A stretch of 64,000 bases of DNA from Gavia stellata (Eukaryota; Chordata; Aves; Gaviiformes; Gaviidae), in the NCBI RefSeq assembly GCF_030936135.1, contig NC_082595.1:20535930-20599929 (forward strand), in the 5' to 3' direction. Position 1 is the stretch's first letter; the number at the start of each line of letters is the position of its first letter. The notes under the pieces are model-generated. The model was given only the letters and a program-made list of their open reading frames with translations, had not been told where the DNA came from and made no database searches. Below, in pieces: positions 28,618 to 37,851 of this stretch. A program made the position numbers and the translations under genes.

Positions 28618-31567
28618 GACAAAGTCTGAAAAGCTATTTACAGCACTGGCAATTCACTGTCTTTCCAGCCAATTCCATCTGGCACAGGACGCCTACTATC
28701 CTATCCTGCTACTCCAGGATAGGAATAAAATAGCAAACCTAAGTTCTGATTGTGTCCCAAGAATATTTATAGACGGCAGAAATGCTTGGCCCAATCTGAA
28801 AAATGCAGTAAATCAGCAAAAGGCGGTTAGAAATAAATAACAAGTCATTCCCATCTCTTTAGAGAAATATCCTACCAGAGGAATCCCTGGAAGAAGTCTT
28901 TAAATATATTTAACAGTTGTCCAGCAGAACCATACAGATGTGAACTGAAGATACATTCCAGTATGCACATCTTCCTTTCTCCTTCCACAGCATGTAATCC
29001 CAATAGAGTACCGATTATTCCACTACAGCATTTGTAACACAGCTTAACAAAGGAAAGTTTAAATTCAGCCTCTCAGAGATATCAGCTTAGTGTTAATGAG
29101 AGCCCATTTAGATAAAGAAGAGCAATACTGGGTGGGACAAGAGGTGTGAAATACTTCAAAACCTCATAAATTCCCTCTATCACTGGTGGAGTTATCTCTC
29201 CTGGTAGGGACACCAGCTATCACAAGCTTTACAGAAGTCAGGCAGGAATATGGCCCTCAGGCAGAGGGGGTAACTGCTGATGTGGTCAGACCTGTTGTGA
29301 GGATGTGACAGCCCTGGTACGCTTACATCTTACCACTGTAAGCATTTATAATTGCTTAAAAAGGGAATTAAGTACAACACTTAAAACATTAAAGGATAAA
29401 GTTCCTTTACAGATTCTCAGGAGCTTCTCCCAACTCTACAGTAACCCACATCTTGTCACCTCAGCATTTCCCAGGCTACTTGCAATGCCTTCGCTTTCAT
29501 TGCATCTCTTGATTCTGCTACCTTTACCTCGTGGGATATCATGCTCCAGAGAGTCTAGAAAGTCAGTGGATGGGTCCAGGTCAGCCTTTTCCAGCAGGGT
29601 TTTATTCTTCAGGTTAACAGGCTCAGTAAAATGGAAATAGGAACTTAACTTTTTTGCCTCCGTCAAAGAAAGACCTGTGAACAGTCATTGGTTACCATTA
29701 ATACAGTGAGCTGGGCTAACATACGTTATACCATCGAATGCCATATTGTTTCTCTAACGCTCACAGCATAGGACAGAATCACAATCTTTCTCCAGTGAAC
29801 TCCACAGAAGACCACAGACTTGCCAGAAATGGGTGGCAGTACTCCCTGTTGCTGTGCATTACAGACCGTGCTAACTGCGGTCCCAGATAAGCAATGGGCA
29901 TGAGTAGAGATCAACTCTGTGCCCATGTAGTTATATCCTAGCTCTAGATGGAGAATTCACTGCAGCTCTAATTGCTAAACACTGACATAAACTATACACA
30001 GACAAATGAAACTACAGGTTTAATGACTCAGAGCCATTACTGACTCTCCTCCCACCTTCCAGAGTTGAATCATGCACCTGAACATTAGTGGCATTGGATT
30101 CTCTCCTCCCTGTTCATTTTACCCAAGATAAAAATAAACCTGAAATCAAAACATCAGCTAGAGAAAGTCATCTTAATTTACAGCCTTTATGATCAAAGTA
30201 CAGTTGATCCTGATAAAGACAATGAGAATTTACCTTCAAAGTTTCTGTTTTCATGTACAGACCCAAGAGGAGTCTTCACAAATGCCCCCCGGGGGATGAT
30301 ACCAACTGCTCTGTCTATCTGTTCTATCGTAGCTATGAGGCGGGACTCCTCCTTGATCATGGGCTTTAGAGAAAAATAGGCAAATTTTAAAGGCAGGGCT
30401 TTCCTTGTTGTCATTTCTGAAAATAAACTTAAGGTGACAATAGAAACCACAACAGACTCATCAGCTTGGAGCCCCACGGCACTAATTGGACGTTCTTCTC
30501 ATAAGAAGAGAACCAGGAGCAGACAGTCTAGATTCACCAGAGAATTAACTGTCCCTCCCTTCATCCATCCTTTCCTCCCTCTCAATTAAACTACTTATGG
30601 GTTGTCTACTCAGTTATAAAGAATGGTATCTGCAGTTCCTACGAAAGCTTCAGACACTGCAGTGAGGATCTGTACCAATTGTGCATAATAAAACATAAAG
30701 GAGAAAGAATATTTCTGAGCTGTGTCTAACTCCAGGAGTTTCTGACGTAAGAGTTCAATCAAGAAGCCATTGCTACACAATGACAGCGAAGAGGAAATTG
30801 TATATATTCTGCCTGAGCACAAGCTCAGGCTTATTACAAACAAGGAGGAGGAGCCACCACCTGTCCAGTGTGAGGGGTACAACTGTAGCGAAGAGAGTTC
30901 AAAAGTGTTTTGCTGTATTTACCTCCTTACCATCTTCAAACAATCTTTCAGCATCTTCTGCATTTATCTCAGTGTACTCGTACTCAAAAGAAGGATCCCC
31001 CTGGAAACGGCCCTTCAGCTGCTCAGCCTGTGCAACCATCTCCTCGGTTGCCGGTGGCAGTAGGCTCCATTCCACGCAGTTCAAGCTGCCAGCGACAAGC
31101 ACAATACAGGCCCGAGCCCGCTGAAGCACAGGGCTCGATGCAGCCTTGCCAGGCGCCTCAGGGGCACAATGAGGCTCCCTCCAGGAGAGCGAGGCAGCTC
31201 TTCCTGACCCCCCCACTCCCTCTCTCCTCCCCCCAGCCCCCAAACCGGCCTCCCGAGGCCGTTTAGGCCTCCCCGGTCCCACCTCCCCAGGGAGATGCCC
31301 GTCCCCTGCACGGAGCAGCGGTGAGGCCCGGCCTCCGCACCTGTAGAGGCGGCTGCGGGGCGCGGCGCGGTCGGGGCCCAGCCCCTCGGCGATGTAGTAG
31401 GCGCCGCGCACGCCCTGGATGCAGCCCCAGAACCAGACCCGCTCGAAGCGGTAGTCGCGCTGGAGGAGCAGCAGCGAGGCACCCAACACCGCCCGCTTCT
31501 CCGGGCTCAGCCCCGCGCCGCCGCCGGCCACCAGCTCCAGCGCGGCGGGCAGCGACGCCGCCTCCAT
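12575..31567 (-). CDS. RSPH9: RSPH9, radial spoke head protein 9, complete
   Basis: RSPH9 is a subunit of the radial spoke head in motile cilia and flagella, which signals between the central pair and the outer doublet dyneins. Human mutations cause primary ciliary dyskinesia with central-pair defects. Five coding exons on the minus strand (31341-31567, 30923-31085, 30234-30363, 29528-29674, 12575-12735) join in frame to 275 codons plus stop; human RSPH9 has 276. Landmarks in order are an N-terminal GLSPEKRA, QRDYRFERV, YYIAEGL, EWSLLPPATEEM, IIPRGA, YFHF, LLEKADLDP, SLEHDIPRG, LRSLLW and a C-terminal GEKNLDLPFML. Homology fixes the start at 31567; an upstream in-frame ATG exists but has no family support. 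Every splice junction is GT-AG with matching phase. The last intron, 16.8 kb, is unusually long beside the others. X-box motifs just upstream suggest RFX/FOXJ1 control. Confidence 0.97.
24330..25700 (-). mobile_element. Degraded CR1/L3-type LINE relic
   Basis: The plus strand contains, in order, complements of old CR1/L3 text. First comes a 'catttataaataagttgaag' / 'tactggcactggtcccagct' step. Then come a 'ttgagtacttttgccctt' step, an 'accatcaccatttagtgag' step, a 'caatatacttgaaaaaaatc' step and a 'tatcctggcttcctttg' step. The order and spacing fit one diverged minus-strand insertion. The edges are uncertain and no open reading frame survives. Confidence 0.5.
28559..28614. repeat. (GA)28 microsatellite
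   Basis: There are twenty-eight uninterrupted GA units in RSPH9 intron 4. The run opens a spurious Arg-Glu repeat frame on the plus strand. Confidence 0.98.
29528..29674 (-). CDS. RSPH9: RSPH9 exon 4
   Basis: Two bases complete a Gly codon, followed by 48 codons (LSLTEAKKLSSYFHF to SLEHDIPR) and one base. The acceptor is actgttcacag and the donor gtaaag. Read-through of this donor would add a short novel tail, which is not a family feature. Confidence 0.95.
30234..30363 (-). CDS. RSPH9: RSPH9 exon 3
   Basis: The exon holds 43 codons plus one base, from PMIKEESRL through EQIDRAVGIIPRGAFVKTP to NRNFE. The acceptor is cctatttttctctaaag and the donor gtaaat. It covers the most conserved block of the family (QID-A-IIPRGA). 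Confidence 0.95.
30923..31085 (-). CDS. RSPH9: RSPH9 exon 2
   Basis: One base completes a Ser codon, followed by 54 codons from LNCVEWSLLPPATEEM to FEDGKE. The acceptor is gctggcag and the donor gtaaat. A second GT 8 nt earlier (gtaagg) is a better-looking donor. Using it would shift the phase to exon 3, and alignment to the family length favours the donor given here. Confidence 0.93.
31341..31567 (-). CDS. RSPH9: RSPH9 exon 1
   Basis: The exon holds 75 codons plus two bases, from MEAASLPAALELVAGGG to RSRLY, and ends TACAG before donor gtgcgg. It is very GC-rich and lies inside the CpG island. Because of this, long shadow frames are open on both strands. Confidence 0.95.
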
Positions 31568-31584
31568 GGCGGCTCCGCGTCGCC

Positions 31585-31597
31585 GTTGCCAGGCAAC
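31585..31597. promoter_or_regulatory. X-box (RFX factor binding site), perfect palindrome
   Basis: GTTGCC-A-GGCAAC is two perfect inverted half-sites with a 1-nt spacer, matching the RFX X-box pattern (GTNRCC, 0-3 nt, RGYAAC). It sits 18 bp upstream of the RSPH9 ATG. RFX2/RFX3 and FOXJ1 drive many motile-cilia genes through such sites. Binding is inferred from the motif. Confidence 0.8.
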
Positions 31598-31763
31598 CGT
31601 CGCTCGGGCGGGCAGGCGTCGCGCCGCTGCCGCGCCGCTGGGGTCAAAGGTGACGGCGTGCTTCCGCTGGAGGGAACGGCCCAAAATGTCAATCAAAGTC
31701 AGCGCCCTGGCAACGGCGGGGGGGAAACGGCGCCGACATGGCAACGGCGAGTCCCGCCTCTCC

Positions 31764-31777
31764 GCTGCCATAGAAAC
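31764..31777. promoter_or_regulatory. Second X-box-like site
   Basis: GCTGCCATAGAAAC differs at two positions from the strong RFX site GTTGCCATGGAAAC. It lies about 200 bp upstream of the RSPH9 ATG and is flanked by two GGCAAC half-sites (31709-31714, 31740-31745). A paired X-box arrangement is inferred. Confidence 0.55.
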
Positions 31778-31799
31778 GGCGCCGGTGGGCGCAGGCGGA

Positions 31800-31913
31800 C
31801 AATGGCGGCAGCTTGTCGTCGCCGCTATCGCCGCCGCCGGGCGGCCGCGCCGGGCCCCCAGCCCGGGAGGGCGGCCGGCTCAGGCTGAGGGCCCAGCCGG
31901 GCAGGCCCCGCGG
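31800..31913 (+). other. Possible divergent non-coding first exon
   Basis: A plus-strand segment in the CpG island ends at a strong donor (GT at 31914, gtaagg). The only ATG frame here (31802) stops after 28 Arg/Ala-rich codons, so the exon would be untranslated or would carry only a short uORF. It could be the first exon of a divergent transcript, but I could not find its next exon with confidence. Confidence 0.25.
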
Positions 31914-34900
31914 GTAAGGCGGGAGGGGAGCCGCTGGGGCGGGCGCCTCACGGAGGCCTCAGTAGCTCAGCGCCTGAGCAAACACGGGGTGACGGCACCT
32001 CCCGTGCGGTTCAACCGCGGCCTCAGGCCTTACCTCCGCGGGGAGCTGAGGGGAGCAGGGCAGCCACAGCGCGGAGGCTGTGCGCCGTCTGTGGGTCAGC
32101 CGCGGGCTTCCTCTAGAGCAACGGAGGAGAAAGCAGGGCCCTGGAGAGCCTGCAGACAGCGGCCTGTGCAGGCAGATCTGGCTGTGCCAGTCCTGCGTCA
32201 AGCTGACCCTGTCCCGAGACTCCGACAAGCAGCAACTCGTTAAGAATGTAGTTAGGGGTGGCTGTCCTGCGTAGGTGTTCCTCAATTTCAAGAGGCCTAA
32301 ATCCAAAGTTAAGTCCAAAAAGCAGGAGGGCATACAATTGTATTGCACCTTGGCTGGGATACCAAAAAGGGTTCCATTTTCCTTATTTCTTACATGAAAC
32401 GCAGCACAAAGAACCCCTCTGAGTCTCACTATTTACAGTGTCATTTTTACAGATCTTATCTAGATCATGTACATCCATAACTAAATGGCTTATTTATAAA
32501 TGGCAGCATTTGGATCACTCTTTGGGGGCTCATTTTGCTGAATTATGTACAGACAGACATCCACGAAACAGCTCCTGCCCTAAAAATCTTGCAATCTGGC
32601 CTAATACAAAATGCAATAAATAAGTAATGAGATTGTGCAGCTGCTTAGACAAATAGAGTTTCTGTTTGACGTCTTTAGGAAGTTTAAGCTTTTATATGTG
32701 TGCATTATATAAATAAATTTATGTGTGTACACTTACATTTCAATCCATTGTCACGTCATAAATTCTTGGGTTTCTTTTTCATCCATTTCCTGTTCATTCT
32801 AAGGAAAACACTGATCCTGGAACTGCTGCCTGTAACAGTCATCACCTGCTTGTCTGTCAAGTGAGATGTTTAATGAGCTGTACAGCACACAATCTGACCC
32901 ATTAGTTTTACTTACGCCGCACAAAAAGCGACTCAGATTCCTGAAGGTTAACCACCTTTCTTTGACGTGAATCAGGCAGAACATGAAGGAGTGACCGCAA
33001 ACTTTTTGTCCATGCTGCCACCTACCACTGTGCTGTAGTCTGATTTTCTCTATGGGAATACAAATTTTCAGGCTTTGTAAACTCATTTAATCACTGATGT
33101 CTCTAGAACCGTGTGTTAATATTTTATCTTATTGCTATTATCTGGCCAGTAAACAGTAGAACTGCAAGCCAAACTCATTTAATACGAGTCAGAGAGGGAA
33201 CCTGAGACCACAATGAATTTCTGCCACTGTCAACCACAGCTGGATTCAAAACAGATGCTAATAGCTGAGAGGCTCTTTAGCCTGTTATGGATCTTCTAAG
33301 CCACCCAGTCTCCAGGCTTTGCCTGTCCCAACTGAAGATTATCAAAAAGGAAATCTATAGCTTAAGGAAATTCTTCCTGGTTCAGTGAAGTCTGGTGGGT
33401 AACTGTACTCTGCTTTGCTTTGTCTTGACCCCAATTACTAAACACTGATAAGGATCGGGAAGTAAGTGGTTGCATTATTTAACAAATGAAAGGTCAAAAG
33501 CACTGCTATTCAGCAAGGTCAAAGGTTACCATCACTGTTATTAAACAGTTTGAAAGCAGTTTCTCCCATCCATTGCCATCCCAGGCTCAAACGAGGAGCT
33601 GCTCAGCAGTCGGACAGCCAGGAGGGGAGAGACGCACTTGGCATCATTCAGCCGGCTGCTGGCTAGTCGGCTTTTCTTAGAGACCTGCTTCAGGGAGGGA
33701 AGATGCCATGCTCCAGCAATGCACAGCAGCTTCCATTGGAGGATTGAACTCTCCTACCTTTGCCCAGAACACACCTGTACCTGTGTGCCAAACAGCTTCA
33801 GCCCCTCCCAGCTCCACCCCATTAGAGCTAGCATCCTTTTGGGTGAGAAATCAAACTCGGGTTCCCTTCCACTCATCTCAGGCAAGGTACTGAAGCTCAC
33901 AGAACTATTTGCAGCATCAGAGTTAAACATCTGGAAATACATGTACATTACTGCTGAGTGCACAGTGGCTCCTGTATGCTTGCACAACTTTATAAAACAT
34001 TTGAAAATCCTTCTAGTGTTGTAGTAGCAAGTGAGCTCATCTTCCTTCATGTTCTTTAGTATCCCTCATCTCAAGAGAAAGAAAAATAGTTACCAATCTA
34101 TATCACCATTTCTGCTGATACAGATTAAGAAGGCTTCCCTTGAAACACTCTTGCAGGACTACTGTTGCTCCATCCTGGGCACCCATTAGGCTGACACTGC
34201 TTGCAAGTTATACTGCTATCCATTATCCAGGTCACTTCTTCATGTGGTGGGGACAGTCTGCAGTTGGTTCTGATGCAGCAAGAATTAGATAGGGGCTATT
34301 CCTCCCAGGTGTGTTGAATATAAAGTCTGATTTTCCTCCCAGTTATCTCAAAAGTTCACCGTGTCTCTAGCTTCAGAAACATGGTGGGTTTGAATAATTT
34401 TCCTGCATGTAAGTCATTACTGTATAAGGCAAATAGGACAGTAAAAGACAGCAAACAAGAAAGGAAAGTACAGAGTTTTTCTCAATAGGAAGGCATGATA
34501 GAGGGCTGCTTGACAGAAGGGGAGGAGGTTGTGGATAACAAACAGTTGAACAAACTTCAAGAACTGCAAAGCAAAGCCTTGAGCTATGCTGAGTGTAAAG
34601 TAAGGAACTGGAGCCAAGTAACAATTTAACAGCAACGGAAGGGACCAGGGATGTCCCTACCTGGTATAATGCAGACACTTTCCTCTGTCTTGGAGATTGT
34701 ACTAAATATGGCAAAACTCTGGGAATACTTTCACTGCAAACTGTTCAAAGAAAAAGGATGTGGGTCTTTCGGCTTGTCTGGGACCAATGCCATTTTCTCC
34801 ATTACTGAGACCTGAGCTAGCTGTGTGCAGTCACTGGGAGACTCACAAAGGAAGGGGTGAAGGTGCAATATGTGCCTTGGGCTGGGCTCCTCCATGTCTG

Positions 34901-35891
34901 GAATCCCTGCAGTAGCATTCTCAGTAACAAGTCAGCAAGAAATCAGGCTAGTAGGTCAGGATGGGAACAGCTGCACTGAGATAAAGAGGAAATCTGTGGG
35001 ATGACTGTGACAAGCCTTCCCTGAAGATTCCCTTTGGCATAATCCTGGGCAGGCAGTATGCCCAAAAAAGTGGTTATCCTGCCCTACTCAGGAAAAGACA
35101 GGCACAAGAACCAAAGAGCTTTGTCATTTTGTGACACAAAGTTTTCTATGTCTTTAAGGTTCATTTCATGCTTTTCATCACTCCCCTAATAGCATCTATC
35201 ATTCTGACTGCTCTTGGCACAGGGGACAGGTAAAGAGTTTACTGGGGTAAGAAGTACCAATGTGCTGATTATACCATCCTGCCTGGGCATCACATGAGTA
35301 GCTGTGATTCTTCCAGCTGGCAACTGAACACACACGTCTGTCTGTGTGTTTTTCAGGTACCCAGAGGGGTGAGATGCAGCCCTCTAACCTTGCACCCACC
35401 ATGCTGCCAGTCAAACTGCCGACAGTCTGAGTAGGAGGATGCTGTTGAGGAACCCTGGGAAAGACAAAACAGCACAGTGAGAAACTGCTGTGTAAGTGTA
35501 GTCCTGACTGTGGTTAGGCTTCAGGAGGATTTAATGCATTACTGTAGGTATTACGAACGTTTCAGGCTGCCCATCATCCTAGTGTCTTGGCACTAGGAGT
35601 TACTATATTCACAAATAACTAATACAGGGTTTTTTAGACGTCCTAAGCAAGGATGGGCACTGCATGAAAGATTGCCGAATTGTTTTGGTGATTCCCTGGA
35701 AGCAGCTTGCTGATGATGATGATCCCTGGTCTTTACGAGTTCAATTTTTAGGACTGACACTCATCTCGTCTCTACAAGCTGCAGTTGCCACAGCAAAATG
35801 GTGGAAAAGCATGTCTTATAGTGGCATGCATCTGAATGATTTAGGCTTTTCAGAGTGGTGACCAAAACTATATAACAGTGAGAGGAATGAA

Positions 35892-36026
35892 TCAGCAGCC
35901 ATCAGTAAGCACAGCCTTGGTGTAACAAGCTTTAATCAACGTGTCCTTGGAAGAAAGCCCAACAAATCTGCAGGTGGCTCCAGGCAGAACGTCTCTAAAC
36001 CGTTTAAGCACAGAGGCAACAAAGAC
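35892..36026 (-). CDS. Candidate terminal exon, unrecognised
   Basis: After a good acceptor (cttttctcacatcacccag) a 44-codon frame runs VFVASVLKRFRDVLPGATC, then RFVGLSSKDTLIKACYTKAV, to TGA. The phase (0) does not follow from the 37701-37851 segment, so it would be an alternative 3' end or a different transcript. It matches no family I recognise. Confidence 0.2.
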   Translation of the reverse strand, partial: VFVASVLKRFRDVLPGATCRFVGLSSKDTLIKACYTKAVLTDGC

Positions 36027-37700
36027 CTGGGTGATGTGTGAGAAAAGCATGTGGCAAGCTGATGATGGGATGAGCATTTCTGGCCTACTGCCTGAGAGCC
36101 CGGAGCAGAAGTGAGGAAGTGGATCCAGGGGAGCTCTGAGATCAGAACAATTGACAAGGCAGATCTCATTAACTAAAGATGGTGTCTTCAGAAAACATCC
36201 TTCTCCTAGTAAGCTTTGTTTTCATCTAGGCAGAACTTATTCCCATTGGAGACTTATTCCCTTTGCCAGATAGTCAGAGACCACTGGCCTTTTCTCATGT
36301 CACTTTCTATAGTGATTGCTATTTCCAACACCTTTTTTTTTTTATTTCCTCAGGAAAATGCTTCCCAACCTGAAATTTATGCTCAGTCTCAGGCACCTGC
36401 TTAGAACTATTAACATTTGAAAATGTGCAGGAGCCAGAGACCAACTCAGGTGGGGTGGGTGGCTTCAGGTGACTGCACCCTCCAAGCATCGAACACCCAG
36501 AGAGGTGTTTGCATCCCTGTCTGTGGGGCACTGACTCTTGTCAGCAGAGCTCAGCCATCTCCTCAGCAAGTCTTTTGCCTTTGTGTGGATTCACTCTTCC
36601 CACCTGCTGCTGAATTACTTTGTTTGAACAACCCAGCTGCGTCATGCTGACACTTTTATGTGGTTTCTTTTCCCAGTAATGGAGTGGAGCGAGGTAAATT
36701 ATATCTGAAAAGGGGAGGAAAAGAGGGCTCCCTGCACAGCATCTGCTGCGGAGTCTGTCCCTCCATGTGCAATGTGTGGCCCTTGCCCAGCCAGCCTTGC
36801 CGTTGCACTAACAAAGGAGGGTTTTCCCCATTTTTACTGCAAGACTGAAAACTACGTTCTTTCTAGTTCTGGAGAAAATGTTACTCCTCTGAAATTCCCA
36901 GCCTTTCTTTCCCACCTGTGCTCAGTTCTGGGCAGAGACTGAGGAAATCTGAGATGACCCAGGAGAGAGAGAGAACAGCAGAGATCTCTGCCTAAACTGT
37001 TTGAATAGCTAATACACTTTCCAAATACTGGCACCTGGGAATCCTTTAATGACTTGGATGGTGCTTTGGGTAGGCTGAATATCTCCTTTCAGAAACAAAG
37101 ACTTATTATTATTTATTTATCTGCCTTAAATCTTACAAGCAGTTAGAAAGTAACCCTTTCTTGTATTATATTCCTGCCCCTGTGCTGGATAGCATGAGGC
37201 CAAAGTGTGCTCTCATTTACTCCGACTTAACAACAGGTGTAAGTCTATATTAGGGCAGATACTTCAGATTTACATCAGATTTTCAAAGAGCAGAATTTGT
37301 CCCTATTCATTTAGTAAAATCTTAAACACACACTGCCCATTCAGAAGGGCAGTGAAAAGTTGTATGTGAAAAATTCCAAATATTAGATGGATGTGTGCCT
37401 CCAGCATAGCTATTGAAAAGCTACGTAATCATTTGTAACTGAGAGGAGAAGGGTTGTCACAGAAAGAAGTAATAGATCACCCTGTAAAATGTGTTTTATC
37501 CTCTCCGTTGGGAAATAGCTTTAATCAACTGAACCTTTATTGACATTTCTTTATTGACAGAGCTCCAGTAGGAGAAATTTTTCCTTCTTGTCTGCTTAGA
37601 GACTCTTACTTGATCTAAAGAGAGAATGCCGTCTGTGGTTTCATGGGCATGCATGAAGACTCTTCTTAATAAAGAGTCATAATCCTTTGAAATTTATTTC

Positions 37701-37851
37701 CTACCTCTCTCCTCCTTTCCTTGATTTGTTCATCATTGTCTGCATCACTCCCAAAACCTGATTAACCCTATAAAACCGTAATTTGTAGGCTTGAGCCACA
37801 CAGTTCCTTGCAGACTCCAGCCTTTCTTGGTTTGATCTCTTTTCCAGTTCT
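37701..37851 (-). CDS. Candidate exon, helical charged C-terminus
   Basis: After acceptor tatttaaagatcag, the frame runs ELEKRSNQERLESARN, then QAYKLRFYRVNQ and VMQTMMNKSRKGGER to TAG. High Glu/Lys/Arg content and a heptad-like pattern are unlike background frames. An internal donor (gagag|gtagga) could let it continue to a further exon. Confidence 0.42.

Larger units (their letters stand above)
12736..29527 (-). other. RSPH9 intron 4 (16.8 kb)
   Basis: This long intron is mostly AT-richer, unique-looking sequence. It includes an old CR1/L3-type LINE relic (about 24330-25700), an 11-G run at 23128-23138 and a (GA)28 microsatellite at 28559-28614. Orphan frames inside (for example minus 25894-26274 and plus 13421-13756) show no recognised domain. 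No nested gene is supported. Confidence 0.8.
31100..32130. promoter_or_regulatory. CpG-island promoter of RSPH9
   Basis: This roughly 1-kb stretch is dense in CpG and GC in an otherwise AT-moderate window. It covers RSPH9 exon 1 and its upstream flank, and no TATA box is visible. It contains an exact palindromic X-box at 31585-31597, a near-match at 31764-31777 and GGCAAC half-sites at 31709 and 31740. On the plus strand a good splice donor (gcgggtaaggc, GT at 31914) suggests that the island may also fire divergently. Confidence 0.85.

Noticed and set aside
31568-31771. In-frame upstream extension of RSPH9 (290-codon frame)
   Set aside because: The extra residues have no counterpart in the family, and the X-box lies within it. 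The start at 31567 matches the known N-terminus.
31566-32243. 225-codon plus-strand frame in the CpG island
   Set aside because: High GC content removes stop codons. The frame begins on the antisense of the RSPH9 start and encodes low-complexity Arg/Ala/Gly.
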